Below, in pieces: positions 1-11,746 of a DNA stretch of 64,000 nt; the stretch's first letter is position 1, and every line of letters begins with the position of its first letter. The notes below the pieces were generated by a model, which did no database searches, had not been told where the DNA came from, and was given only the letters and a program-made list of their open reading frames with translations. This stretch comes from Isoetes taiwanensis (lineage: Eukaryota > Streptophyta > Lycopodiopsida > Isoetales > Isoetaceae), in assembly GCA_021234155.1 (NCBI GenBank), contig JAJEKV010000063.1, forward strand, positions 3,356,797 to 3,420,796, given 5' to 3'. The translations under genes were made by a program, and so were the position numbers.

Positions 1-127
1 TTCATGCTTCGTTCAGTTACGTATTGCTTTCACGAGGTGGCTTTTGTTGGAGCTTCGTGCCTTCACGATCTACTGACATAGCTTCATGCTTCATGCTCAT
101 CTTGCGTTAAGAGCTTCATGCTCTCTT
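1..127. repeat. Short imperfect repeats of a CTTCATGCT-like word
   Basis: The word CTTCATGCT or close variants (GCTTCGTGC, GCTTCATGC) recurs about six times in the first 127 bases. No coding signal is seen. It may be the edge of a longer repeat that begins outside the window. Confidence 0.35.
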
Positions 128-354
128 TGAGTGTTGTTAGTTTTAGTTTGCACCATTGCAACTTTCATAGGGGTAAAGCAAAAAAATCATGGGCCCTTGA
201 TCGGGGACAAGAGAAAGAATATTCTCCCCATCGATTGGTCCGCAATAAAACATAAAAGACATCCCATTTTGGCGCCAATCAAATTGAATTATAATATAGA
301 GGCACCATATATTCTGAATTTCCACATATAAAATAAGACCACAGATCTTATTTG
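128..354. other. Intergenic stretch left of Copia element 1
   Basis: I see no gene here. Short open frames exist on both strands but resemble nothing known. The last five bases (ATTTG, 350-354) pair with ATTTC at 4784-4788 as a possible 5-bp target-site duplication of the neighbouring LTR element. Confidence 0.4.
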
Positions 355-888
355 TGTTTAAAACGTGCACAGGATTTGAACCCAGGAAAAAAACCCAATA
401 CTGACCATTTACTTATACGCGGTTTGGCATAAATTGGTTAACTCTCCCCTTAATTCCTTGGCGATAAATCGACAACACGCACTCTATGCCCGATAAATTA
501 CTATGCTGATACGCCAAAATTACTACCAGCGGTGCGGTGGTCGCCCGCGGCAACGCCAAATGCTCATAATGCGGCGGATTTCTCTGGCCAGTGGGATCTT
601 GCGGTATCTTGCCCAGCTCTTGCCCAAGCTCCCAACCAACCGTCCCACCGTTAGGCCATTACGGCGGTTGCCGCGGCTAATAGCCAAAATCTTACGCCTC
701 ACGCGGTTTTTGCTCCGCGGCGGCTTCCTCAGCCAGAATCAAAACCTGCGTCACCTCTAACCATGACCTCCCTTTTCTTCTCATGAGTTCAGGCATTTAT
801 GCTTTTTGTTTTCTTCTTTTCCTTTTCTTGCCGATCGCCAAAACTTCAACTACCATTAGCATTTTCTTTCTTGAATCTTTGGATGCCA
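355..888 (-). repeat. 3' LTR of Copia element 1
   Basis: This copy matches 4220-4783 along its whole length in the same order, for example the shared blocks CAGGATTTGAACC, TAACTCTCCCCTTAATTCC, CCCAACCAACCGTCC and AATAGCCAAAATCTTACGCC. On the minus strand it begins TGGCATCC, directly after the polypurine tract. Confidence 0.85.
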
Positions 889-906
889 ATTCCGGCCTCC
901 CCCCTC
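889..906 (-). other. Polypurine tract of Copia element 1
   Basis: The plus strand reads ATTCCGGCCTCCCCCCTC, so the minus strand carries a GAGGGGGGAGG purine run immediately before the 3' LTR. This is the expected place for the plus-strand priming site of an LTR retrotransposon. Confidence 0.6.
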
Positions 907-1436
907 GACCGGCATTCATCTTCTGTAATGCCAATGTCTTCCCTAAAGCGTACATGTTTGGCTTCATTCAATGCTTTGTTAGGATATCACTTGTTGTTTG
1001 CACATTGGATATATGTGCGAATCAATCACCTCAGCAACTATTTCTCACGATGTAGCCAGTAATGAAGATCAGCTATGCTTAGATCGCCAGGTGTAGGCGA
1101 GTTTTGGCAATGGCAATACAACTCCTATTATCACAATATAATTTTAAATTCGGGCATGCTGTTTTCTCTCCTAATTCACTTAATAGTAAGCCTCGACCCA
1201 GCGATTTCTGCGCGCGAGATCACGGTCTATATTAGGGCCTACGCACTAGACATCGCTACTACGGTTCTGTTTCTTACTACACCATGAGATAAGCATTCCA
1301 TTGAGTTTACCGCGAGATACCACATTTGTGGATTTAGCGTTAAATGCGATGCCGACCCAATCGCATCACGTATAGCGTTTAATTACGCGCCCGACCACCT
1401 CGAGTTTTTGTTCGCTGACACACCTGGTATAGCAGT

Positions 1437-4219
1437 TCAAGGCGCAATGTACCCTTGAGGATATCTAAGAACAGGTTTAGCCGCCAATCCAATGTTCCCG
1501 GCTGGATTATTCAAATATCTACTCAATAAATTTCGCAAATGCAATGTAGGTCTAGTGGCATTTGCCACATGCCTAAACTCAAAATTGTAGTTCTCGTATG
1601 GAATTCTTTTGCATTTTACATTTGTCTTCTCTGATCCTGAGGAACATATTTCCACATATCTTATTAACTACCAAGGTTGATGCGGCTTACATTACGTCGC
1701 CAAAGAAATCATCCGGTATCTTTCTAATGCCACGTACGTGTTAAAATCAACACCCGGCTTGTCTATCTCTATAAACCTCCATACCCAAAGTTTCCTCAAG
1801 CCCATAGGGGTCACTCATTTTGAAATCTATTTTCAAAATATCTTTGCAATCATTTAAAATGCTTTGATCACTTGCGCTCATAACACAATCATCTACATAT
1901 AAAGGCTGTAATCACGAGAATTTACCATTCACTTTCTTTATGTACAAATTACCCTCACTTTCTAATTTCTCGAATCCTTGAGATAATAGAAACCCATTTA
2001 TCGCCATACCATTATTGTCTAGCCGCTGCTTAAGCCCATATCTCACAGCCTTTTTAGTTTTGCGGACTTTGTCACCTTGCACCTCAAAGCCAACCATTTG
2101 CTCCATATAGATCTCTTCGTCCAAATCTCCATTCGGGGAATCTGATCTTTACATCCATGATCAAGTTCCAAATCATGCTCCCCTTTGCTAAAAGCAATTA
2201 AAGCTGCAAACTTGTTAGCTTGACAATAGGAGAAAATGTATCATGATAATCTTTACCGCCGCCTGCGTAAAACCACGAGGCCACAAGTCTTGCTTTGTAC
2301 CTTTCAATTTTCGGTCAGGTCCTTTCTTTATTTTAAAAATCCACTTACACGGAATACATTTTTTCTCTTTTACCGTTTAGGGTGCAAGATCATAGATACC
2401 TGGCAATAATGCGAATGACTCGAGCTCTTCACACATAGCATTCCTCCACTTATGCGCATCTAATTAATTGGCTTAGTCATATGTTTTGGCTCCATGATAT
2501 TTGACCGCGGTGTGGCGTTGCTCCGTGTGCTTCCTAATTCATACTCTTTAAATCTTGATGGTGGTTTTGGCTCCAGTACTTCTACCATGCTCATTTCTCC
2601 CATATAGCGATGTATCAAAAGATACTCCCACAGCTTCAATCTTTACGCATCACTTCTATGCAAGCAGGTTTCTTCCATGAAAACATTACGCGCTTCGGTT
2701 CTAATTCCTCTACTTGCTCTTGGTTTGCTCTTCCAAGCTTATCTCCCATACTCCAGATCTTCTAGCTCGCTACTTCACCTTCCGGTTGCTCCTCTATATC
2801 ATTATCTTCACCTCTTGAGCACATTACAACCACGCTGCTTTCTATTCTTCAATGTCATGTCATGCCGGCATCATCATCAAACCAACCAAGCTGGAGCCAA
2901 GGTTGACTTTCTTCTCTTTTTTGTGTCAAACTTTTGTGTCACAACTCTATCTTTATAAAACTTAGTTTCATCAAACACCGCGTCGGAGCTTACATAGATT
3001 TTCCCTAGTTTTGGGATCATACAATCGTATCCTGCTCTTCGTAACCAACAAGATAAGTTTCTGTAGCCGATCGTCTAACTTGGACCGCAATTCCTCGGTA
3101 CATGCATATATGCTAAACAACAACCATATTCACCATGATATCTTTTTCCCACAATTTGTTTTGTCGGACCACACCTCCTCGGGAATTCTCCCTTCAATAC
3201 CGGATGATGGTAACTTGTTACGGATGTAGCATGCGACTGTCGCTATACCCATAAATAGTTGGGTAACCACGCGTTTTTTAACATAGATCTTCTTGCATCC
3301 ATAAGAGTTACGTTCTTTCTCTCGGCAATACCTGGATTACGTTGTGGGGTATGCACGCAGAGTAAATTGGCGTCGGATCCTTTTCACGACAAAGCATGAA
3401 TGCCCCGGACATATATTCTCCCCCACGAATCACGAGCATGGCGTTTCAACTTCTAGGCGTCTCGTTTACCGACACGCTGGAAATACAATTGGAATGCACG
3501 GATGCTTGATCCTTTGATTTCCAAAAAATAACATTTTGCCCTCAGAAAAATCATCTATATAAGCGTCATAAAGTATGTTTTGCCACTCATACTTTGAACG
3601 CGCATTGGACCACACAAGTCACTATGCCAAGTTCAAAATTCCTAGTGTTTTTAGAAATCTTGAGACCAGAAAAAATTTCTAGTCACTTTCCCAAGCATAC
3701 ACCCATGGCATATTTTATGTTCACCTCCATCTATGTTGGTGAGGCAAACCCTCTACCAATTCGTGTTTGCTCATAATTTTTATAGTTCCGTCACTTACAT
3801 GAGCACACCTTAGATGCCATAATTCTAAAGTTAATACTCCCAATACAAGGAAAAGCATCAAAACAATATAGTTTACCCTTCTCTAGCATATATATTTCTA
3901 CCATTACCCACCATTTCACAGCGAGATGCATCAAAATTTACTTTGTACCACCGCATCTACCAAGTCTTCTAGAAATTAAATTGAACAACATACCAGGGGT
4001 ATACAACACGTTTTCCAAACTCACTTTTTCTTCACCATTGTGAAAGAACTCCAACTTTCCGCAACCTTTAACCGTGTAAATTACCATTTCCCATTTTGTA
4101 CACAAGGGGTCTGATTCCTTTAATTTTTTATCAACTTCTTCGATGCAATAAAGTCCTTTACGCTTGATCAAATCCCTTTCCATGGCCACAGAATTGTAAC
4201 AAACCTGGCTCGATACCAA
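1437..4219 (-). pseudogene. Copia pol polyprotein remnant (protease-side, RT, RNase H)
   Basis: Read on the minus strand, 4219-3938 carries a Copia pre-integrase/protease-side segment (KGCGKLEFFHNGEEKVSLEN, then NVLYTPGMLFNLIS). Around 2330-2270 is a broken GFTQAGGKDYHD-like reverse transcriptase stretch. The open frame 2124-1912 is reverse transcriptase (MDEEIYMEQMVGFEV ... YGLKQ ... GFLLSQGFEKLESEGNLYIK). The frame 1655-1437 is the RNase H-side stretch (ATRPTLHLRNLLSRYLNN ... AAKPVLRYPQG). The pieces lie in different frames with many stops, so no protein can be made. A gag region is not recognisable, because the protease-side frame starts right next to the primer-binding site. Confidence 0.8.
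4206..4218 (-). other. Primer-binding site of Copia element 1 (initiator tRNA-Met type)
   Basis: On the minus strand this reads TGGTATCGAGCCA, one base short of the usual Copia site TGGTATCAGAGC, which pairs with the 3' end of initiator tRNA-Met. It abuts the 5' LTR at 4220. Confidence 0.7.
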
Positions 4220-4783
4220 TGTTTGAATTTGTGCAGGATTTGAACCGGAAAAAAAACCAATACCACTTATACGCCCGTTTTGCTTGTAAATTGGTTTAAC
4301 TCTCCCCTTAATTCCTTGTCACGATAAATCGGCTCCTTTCCCACACTCTATGCCCGACCAAATTACTATGCTTCAATCGCCAAAATTACTACCAGCGAGT
4401 GCGGTGGATAAGCCCGCGACAGCACGCCAAATGCTCACAATGCGGGATTTCTACTCGGCGATTTGCCGGGATCTTCCGCGACAATCTGCCCAAGCTCGCC
4501 CAAGCTCCCAACCAACCGTCCACGCAGGTAAGCCCATGCCTGGTAGGATTTGCCCCGACTAATAGCCAAAATCTTACGCCTCTGCTTGGTTTGCTCACGG
4601 CCCGGCTTCCTCCAACGAATCAAAACCTCTGTCACCTCTAACTCCCTTCACGACCTCCCCTTTTTCTTCTCCGCGGTTCCTTAGCATTCTCTTTTATTTT
4701 TTCTTCTTTTTTCTTTTTACGCCACGTCGCTGAAACTTCAACTACCAAAATTAACATTTTTAACAATGAATCTTTGGATGCCA
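4220..4783 (-). repeat. 5' LTR of Copia element 1
   Basis: This is the right-hand copy of the LTR pair, 564 bases against 534 in the left copy. The two differ by numerous substitutions and short indels, especially in the GC-rich middle part (4430-4600 compared with 560-720). Confidence 0.85.
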
Positions 4784-5293
4784 ATTTCCGGTAATTTGAA
4801 TATATATGTCTTATATTTTATAATGATTTTCCACAGTATTTTAGTGGTGTCGTATTTTTGTGACGGCGGGTGGAAAAACAAGTTTAAATTTATGTCTCAT
4901 TTTAGCCTACGGAGTCCTGAAATGGTGTCGTATATTATATATGGCGGTCGTGTTTTGCGTATTTTTGGACTACTAGAAAAGGGGCCTTAGGTGGAGTTTC
5001 TATAAGGATGGGAAAAAATCAATAGAATCCTTTGGCAGATTCTGGTTAAAAGACACCTCAACCATTTCAGGTCTAAATTTTCTCTAAACCCTATCCCCAA
5101 ATTTTAGGTCATTCGGAATTAAACAGATGAATAGCAAAAACACGGCCCACAAACACCCACATCCTCGTCCCCTCTCTCTTTTACTTCAATCCTCATCTAC
5201 AACGCTCAATACACGAAATTCATGAATACATCAAAATCGATACGCTGAATGAGGGACCAGGATGAATTTGATATTTGTTCGGCATTTTCCAGA
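4784..5293. other. Upstream region of the sigma factor gene, no gene seen
   Basis: This AT-rich stretch sits between the LTR element and the first exon of the sigma factor gene, so any promoter of that gene should lie here. I see no convincing TATA box or other gene. The C-rich stretch near 5130-5200 could be 5' untranslated sequence. Confidence 0.35.
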
Positions 5294-8179
5294 ATGCGGA
5301 TGCTTCAATCACTTCGAAGACCTGGATTTGGACTTCTATCGCTTGTGACATTGGAATTTTGTAATAAGGAGCTCAATGAGCGAAATGGGGATTCTCCTTT
5401 CATGCTAGAAGAATAGAAAACACTCCTGCTTGTGAATACAGTGGACAATTTCGCAGTTTGCATCATACATTTGGACAGCGGATGCTTGTGGAAAGAGATG
5501 GCTTCAACATTCTCTTCCTTCTTGCAAAAGGAACAATTTGGGCGAGGGATCTTATGGCCGCTCACCATGTACAGAATGGTAATGTATTATCTCAAATTGC
5601 TAACCCATTAAAACTTCTGTTTAATGGAGTTTTTGGGATAAAGGATAGGATAAAGGCTGTGTAATAAAAACAGGTCTGGAAAAAATTCAGTATCCGTGGT
5701 TTGGTTTATGGAGATTTACTGTATCTGTTTCACCCTCAAGGTCGAGGAGATAACCTAACTTTTGTTGAATGAAATAGTGACCTCAATGTCTTTGTTATTG
5801 TTTTTGCAGTATCTTCCTCTTGCTGTTCCAAAGACCAAGGACTTGTAAAGAAGTCAAAAAGCACTATACCACAAACTGTCGATGCCGTGGATGTGTCTTC
5901 TTCTGGATCAGTCAGGTACCCAGACCTTCCTTTTGCAGCTTTGTCATCCATGGGAATCTAAATTTCTGGTAGAGACCTATTTTGTGCTTAGGCTGACATG
6001 TTCCTACTCTGCATAGGAATTATAATCCTACACATTGTTATGGATCACAAACAAATTACACCTCACTGATGTCAACATGCAAGAATCTAAGACAAAATTC
6101 AAGGGCTGTTGCAGAAGTTTCATTAGTGAGTCTTGGGCATAACACAGGATGAAATAGAAGTTGCAAGAAATGCAGTGGATGGTACAAAGGTTCAAGATTT
6201 TTTTTTTTGAAAACGAACTATGGGAAATCTTACATATAACCTACCTATGGAGAGAGATGCTGATATTAGAAAGGGCAAGATTGGAAGAAATGGAGAGGGC
6301 TGGTCTGTTAAATTGTATAGAGGAAAAAGAATTCTGTATCTGTAATACCAGACAACGTTGATCATGAAAGTGATGATGAACTTGCATTGCAAGAACTTGA
6401 AAATTTGGAGCACATTATCAAAGAGCTGGAAAAGAAAGTTTCAAGCTATACACAAAGTATTGGTAGAGCACATGAAGAAGCTGTGGGCAGCAGCCCTGAA
6501 GAAGGCAATGCTGGAGTGATAGTGAAGTCTAGTCGCCGGACAGAAAGCTTGAAGAAACAAGAGAGGGCTCATAGAAAGGTTAAAAGTATTGCAGCTGCTG
6601 TTGCATCAAAAAAGGTGGCAAAATGTAAAGGCAGCACGGAATCTCTGGTTAATGCTGATCCAATTGTCAATGCCTTGCAAGGAATCAAGAAGAGGCGTCT
6701 TCTTACTGCCACAGAAGAAGTTCAACTTTCAAAGGGTGTTCAGGTAACTTTTATTGGTGTGTTCAATTTGTGCAGTTGCAAGTTTGTGGTAAAAGCATGC
6801 TTATCTGACATGTTATTTGTCAATGCAGGATCTCCTTAAATTGGGGAGAATGAAGGTTGAATTCATTGATAAAATAGGTCGGGAACCAACAATGGAGGAA
6901 TGGGCAAGAGTTGCAGGGATTGAGCGAACTGTTCTTCAGCAGAAATTATGGGCAGGGAAGAAATGTAAGGACAAGATGGTTAGTTGTAACCTTGGTTTAG
7001 TTGCAACCATTGCTAAGAAGTTTCAAGGAAATGGGTTGTCAAATCAAGATCTTCTTCAGGTTGGCTTTCCTCTTCGTTTCTTAATCAAACTTGTTTATCT
7101 AAAAAGCTTTTTGATTGATAAAAGATTATGACACCAATACTATCATTTGCATCATGTTAGTTTCTATGGCGTAGAATGCTTTAATTTTAGAAATCGCACT
7201 TTGCTTTGTCTGATATTGTCCTTCCTGGTCCACGGAAGGACATTGAACTAATTAAGCATATGATTGTTCTACCTATGCAGTTAAAGGGGACACTCTATTT
7301 TTATTTTTGTTGCCTGCTTCATTTCATTTTAATTTCCTTAGAGGCACTGTTTCAGCATAAGATATACAAAGAATGTGTGATATACGTTTTAGTGCTGCAG
7401 GAAGGGAGCATAGGTTTGATCAGAGGAGTAGAGAAATTTGATTCTACCAAGGGATTCAAGCTCTCAACATATGCTTACTGGTGGATAAAACAAGCAATAA
7501 GCAGGGCAGTGGCGCTGAAGGCAAAAAGCATACGTCTACCTGTACGTTGTCTATCAGGCCCTTGTGCATATTTTTTCATTTTCCTGACTGTGAACGCATT
7601 AATCAATTATTTTCCTCTAATGCTGCACATTTAATTTCGTTTAGGTTCATCATTATGAGATAATATCGCGTATAAGGAATGCCAAAATAGATTTTTTTGA
7701 GAAGCATGGGAGAGCTCCTGAAGAGCAAGAATTGGCAGAGTTTGTTGGCTTGAGTGTGACCAGGATAAATACTCTTATGAATTGGTCAAAGCCAATTTGG
7801 TCTCTTGACAGACCTATTGGTGATGGCACTACAACCTTTACAGTAAGCTTGTATTCTGCTTGATTCAACTGCTATTAAACAGATGCTGATAGCCTTAACA
7901 TTGCAGGAGATACTTGCAGATGAGACTTCTGAATGTACTGAGAAAGTTACCAGTGCATTGTGGCTAAAAGAAGACGTGGACAAGGTTTTGCATACTTTAA
8001 AACCACAGGAACGAGAGATTATACGGCATCGATTTGGTCTGGCTGGTGGCAGGTCTAAGACTCTTGAAGAAGTGGGTTACATGTACAATGTGACTAGGGA
8101 ACGCATTGAAAACAATGCAATGCGCAAATTAAGACAATCAAAACAAACTAATGGTCTGCGCAGTCACATGTGTTCCTAA
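5294..8179 (+). pseudogene. Plastid sigma-70-type RNA polymerase sigma factor, seven exons, frame-broken
   Basis: Nuclear sigma factors of this family enter plastids and give promoter specificity to the bacterial-type plastid RNA polymerase. Exons read from GT..AG borders: 5294-5578, 5810-5915, 6017-6743, 6829-7059, 7401-7541, 7645-7842, 7907-8179. Exons 4-7 are in one clean frame with phase-0 introns. Region 2 is clear (CNLGLVATIAKKF ... [20 protein letters not shown]), followed by region 3 (FFEKHGRAPEEQELAEFVGL) and region 4 (LKPQEREIIRHRFGL ... TLEEVGYMYNVTRERIENNA). Region 4.2 lacks three residues relative to the family pattern RERIRQIE. Exon 3 starts with an acidic, coiled segment (DELALQELENLEHIIKELEK). 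Frame breaks occur near 5398, 6140 and 6335, each explained by one base. It may be a pseudogene, or a real gene in a sequence with indel errors. The C-terminal tail (KLRQSKQTNGLRSHM) resembles the SIG1 type, but I do not assign a number. Confidence 0.8.
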
Positions 8180-8916
8180 CTTCATGTATATCATTTTTAG
8201 TTCCTAACAAAAGAAATCAGTTTTCCTTTTGGAAATGCACTTGGTTCTGACTGCAATCTATGATTTAGTTGAACGTCATTCCCAGCACACTTATGAATAT
8301 CAACAGCTCTTATAAACAATTAGAGAAGACACACCCTGTAACATCCAAGAAGTTGGGTCTTGCTTCAAACAGTGGCTGAAAGCTCCCCGCTTTTGATACA
8401 TTTTAATGGTCTACCTAGAAGCAAAAAAAGATTTAACAAAAAGCAAAGACTAGAAACATTTGATTGTGGCCTTAAACTCTTAAGAAGACATTTATCATAG
8501 ACCGCCCTGCCGCAGGAATGCCGGAATGCTGCACCAAATCTAGTAACCCTGTTACAGATTCTTTAGCGCATTGATTAATTTATAATATGAAGCGCAAGAA
8601 TTTAGTAGTCCAACTTACCAATATCAACAATAAACCATTGAAATTGGTAGTTTTTTTGTTGTTCTTTTCTTGTTCAACACAAATAAACAGAAGGTAGAAA
8701 TGGGGGCTTAAATCCCTTAGGTTCAAGGTTGCATTGCATCTCATGTTAATAGTGAGTTTGTCCAAGCCATACATCGTTCCGACATCAGATAAATTTTAAA
8801 ACATCGTTCGACTTGAGATAAATAAGTGAATGAGTTAGTAATGAAAAATATTCGTGGCCAGCTTGGTCGTTGCAATAGATGATCTGCAAGGTTTTTTCAA
8901 TAGTTTGGAATTGGGA
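8180..8916. other. 3' flank of the sigma factor gene, no gene seen
   Basis: This holds the presumed 3' untranslated region and AT-rich intergenic DNA. I see no coding, tRNA or other structured signal. Confidence 0.35.
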
Positions 8917-9035
8917 TTTTGGGTTGCCCTTAGGGGGGCAAACCCTTGTTTATGTGGGTTTCTGGCATATCCAGGCATATGCCAGCATTGCCTAAGATAT
9001 TCTAGTGGATCACATAAACCGGTCGTTCCAAAGAA
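8917..9035 (-). repeat. Dispersed hairpin repeat family A, copy 1
   Basis: On the minus strand this reads ...GGCATATGCC..CCCACATAAACAAGGGTTTGCCCCCCTAAGGGCAACCCAAAA, the same block as at 20690-20763, 49185-49410 and 54900-55141. The GGGTTTGCC..GGGCAACCC part (8921-8945) can fold into a strong hairpin, and similarity stops just after CAACCCAAAA, which marks the family's end. Confidence 0.75.
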
Positions 9036-9987
9036 ATTGGCGGTCATCCCTCTTATCTGTCGGTGCTATCGGAACCGCATAACCTGAATGAAGTTGGGTT
9101 TAGGCTCGCACATTTTCCAATCGTCAATTCCAATCAAAAATAATCGAGTCCATGGCCCAACAAGTCAGCGACCTCAAATTTGAATACCTCCTTTGTTCCT
9201 AAGTGGCGATCACGAGATACGGTGATTTTATGCAATGGGCTTACTCATGGAATATAGTATTGAGCAATGGTTTGAGCAAGGGCATAATACATGTCCAACA
9301 GTATCACGGGAGCTTGAGACCCAAGATTTGGTCCCAAATCATACTTTTATGAAAGATTAATTCGATTGGTGTGTGGCAAATCGATCAAAGGGGATAGAAC
9401 AGTTCCAACTCGAAGCTTCCCTTGATCCAAAGAAATTAGATCCATGCTTCCGGGAGGCACAAAGGGTTTTCAAATTGGAAAAATTTGACAAAGATGAAGA
9501 ATCGCCAAAGAAAGCGAGAAAATCGACCGAAAGTAAGCGGGGCGGTATTTCTTGATAAAGAGGTTTCTATCTATCATCTATTGCATCTGCGGTGCATCAT
9601 ATATTTTCGTTTAGATGGTATCACATCCATTTTTAACAATGTGAGGTACTTTCGAAACTTGATGTGTTTGCATATGCGGTCCGGGTACATAAAGATGGCT
9701 ATATTATGGGTGTCAATATCTTTCGATCTTGTCGAAGCAGAGCACAAGCACACAAATGATGGTATTTATGATGTTGCCTTCTTGACTGTTGTAGGCAACA
9801 AAAATTGTTTTTGGAAATAAATGCACTGGCTTCTGGGATCTGATATCAAGTTTAGAGGACACAAGAAACATGGAAATGCCAAATTTCCTATTTGCCCCGT
9901 CAAAATGCTTGTATATGTAAATTTTGGTCATTTCCATTAAATTTGGTGTTACTTTGTTTGTCCCTAAACTTTGCATTCTCACTGCAG
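9036..9987. other. No gene recognised
   Basis: A short lysine- and glutamate-rich open frame at 9373-9555 and a 111-codon frame at 9485-9820 resemble nothing I know and lack clear splice context. They could be remnants of upstream exons of the PDIL5-like fragment that follows, but I see no thioredoxin motif. Confidence 0.3.
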
Positions 9988-10625
9988 TCCATGGGAAAAG
10001 CAAAAATGAAACTGATAAGCATGATCATGTCCTTGCATTTGAAAAGGATTTTATGAAGCAAGTGAAAGAGATTAAACGAGCAATTGAAGACCAAGAAGGC
10101 TGTTGGGTATTTCTACCCCTTATCTCTATTCCAAAAACAGTTTATTTGTTTATTTTCCTCTATTTGTGAGTGGAACAGTGATGATGTAGATGATTAAGGG
10201 GTCAATCGGTAATGCAATGGTATCCGTGATATGTTCTAAGTATCATCATTTTAAAATTTTCCAAGCCTGCAACTTGTACATATCAAGATTTTTATAATGT
10301 CATTCTTTTCTATTCTCCTAGATGTTTGGTGTCCTTGACGTGGGAAGGGTTGCTGGAAATTTTCATATTTCAATGCATGGCTTGAGCATCTTTGTTGCCC
10401 AACAGGTGATGATTTGAATATCAGCACGTCATGTTTACAATTGTTGTTGTTTTTATTACTTTCTTATGCATCTGAATAGGTATTTGAGAACGTGAAGCAG
10501 GTTAATTTAAGCCATGTCATTCACAACCTATCTTTTGGACCAGAATATCTGGTATTCACAATCTACTTGATGGAACTGTAAGAATAGTACATGAGAAAAG
10601 TGGGACGCTCAAGTATTTTATCAAG
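9988..10625 (+). pseudogene. Fragment of a PDIL5-3/5-4-like protein (ERV41/46 luminal domain)
   Basis: Three short exons with proper AG/GT borders can be read: 9988-10106, 10322-10405 and 10480-10625. They encode FEKDFMKQVKEIKRAIEDQE ending EGCW, then MFGVLDVGRVAGNFHISMHG..SIFVAQQ, then VFENVKQVNLSHVIHNLSFG..GIHNLLDGTVRIVHEKSG..KYFIK. This is the conserved C-terminal half of plant PDI-like 5-3/5-4 proteins, which join a thioredoxin domain to an ERGIC/ERV41-46 cargo-receptor domain of the early secretory pathway. Exon 3 is one base short of a multiple of three, and the frame slips at about 10549 within FGPEY(P)GIHN. I find neither the upstream thioredoxin exons nor the exons with the last membrane span. 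This is a truncated, frameshifted gene fragment, perhaps moved here by a transposon. Confidence 0.8.
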
Positions 10626-11048
10626 GTGAGGTTCGGATCATATTAGCAGCTGGATTTTGCGCTTGTGTTGGCTATGGCGTAGCTTGGAAGTTACTAAACA
10701 AAAAGATCTGACTTAGAAGAAAAGCTTCAAAAAAGGCGGATAATAGGCGCCATAGCCAGTGGATCAAAAAGCGCCAGATAGGAAGCACAGAAGATCTGGT
10801 TTCTGGATTGATAGGTTTACTGCGGTATAATCTTTACCAAAAACTCTAAATGCAGGGCTGGTAGCGTTACAAAACATATGCACAAATCCGTACAATAAAT
10901 TGGGCGATCGAAGCGTGAGCCATACCTTTAGTGCTAGAATTCTTGATCGATGCAAGCAAGAGAAACGAGAAGGGTTTGGCGGTATTGGAGAATTTTTACA
11001 ACCTGCTGTAAGGAAGGATGGAGGTGGTCGAGCATGCTCTCACTATGG

Positions 11049-11153
11049 CGGTTACGGTGAAGACGATTACGGGCAAAGACGATTTGGCCACCCGACCATG
11101 TTGGTTCCGGTGAAGACGATTCTGCAAGATCGATTTGGCCACCGACCATGTTG
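11049..11153. repeat. Two-copy tandem repeat of about 52 bp
   Basis: The block GGT(T/A)CGGTGAAGACGATT..GCAA..GATTTGGCCACC..GACCATGTTG occurs twice back to back (about 11049-11101 and 11102-11153). The copies differ by a few substitutions and indels. Confidence 0.65.
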
Positions 11154-11746
11154 TGAATATCTTATGGGCTGCTTGTAATGCAAATCAGTGCCAATATGTG
11201 TTGTAATAATGTCGGGTGCAAAGGGGGCTTTACTCATCTCCCCTTCTTGCACAAGCTACCATTTCGGCCAAACAAAGAAAAAAGGGCTCTTGGGCTACTT
11301 AAGTTGTTATAATGATACTTGGTCCAAGAGCCTTGCAAGCTAGACATTGGCCTTTACTGATTCCTTTGCCTTTCTAGATCAAACTTGCATTTATCTTCTA
11401 TCCATTGATCACCATCGAATCGATCAATTCTATAGATCAATCTTTTGATACCGATCTTGTGGTCAATTGATCAAACAAGTTCACTTCCTCTTGCCTCGAA
11501 TGGATGTAAAAGTTCTTCCAACATTGGAACAACTTTCAAGTATTGAAGTATGTCCAATGTTTTCATTGGGATCTAAACCTTATACCATGTCTCCATTCTT
11601 TGGGTTAATTTTACACATTCAAATTTCTCAAGTCATTTCTTTATTATCATTCTTTGTCATCAACCTTTCATCTCCTTTATATCTCCCTGGGATTCACATA
11701 GTGTAGGTCAGATATACCATGTGAGTGGACGATAAGGGTTTTTAAC

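Larger units (their letters stand above)
355..4783 (-). mobile_element. Decayed Ty1/Copia LTR retrotransposon (element 1)
   Basis: Two long direct repeats (355-888 and 4220-4783) enclose a minus-strand internal region with protease-side, reverse transcriptase and RNase H remnants in Copia order. A primer-binding site lies against the right LTR and a polypurine tract against the left one, so the element reads right to left. LTRs written on the minus strand start TGGCATCC and end TTCAAACA, giving the expected TG..CA ends. The possible target-site duplication is ATTTG/ATTTC (4 of 5). The internal part is only about 3.3 kb and most of gag and integrase is missing or unreadable. The LTRs differ by many substitutions and indels, so the insertion is old. 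Confidence 0.85.

Noticed and set aside
9373-9820. Upstream thioredoxin exons of the PDIL5-like gene
   Set aside because: No CxxC motif or family resemblance is visible in these frames.
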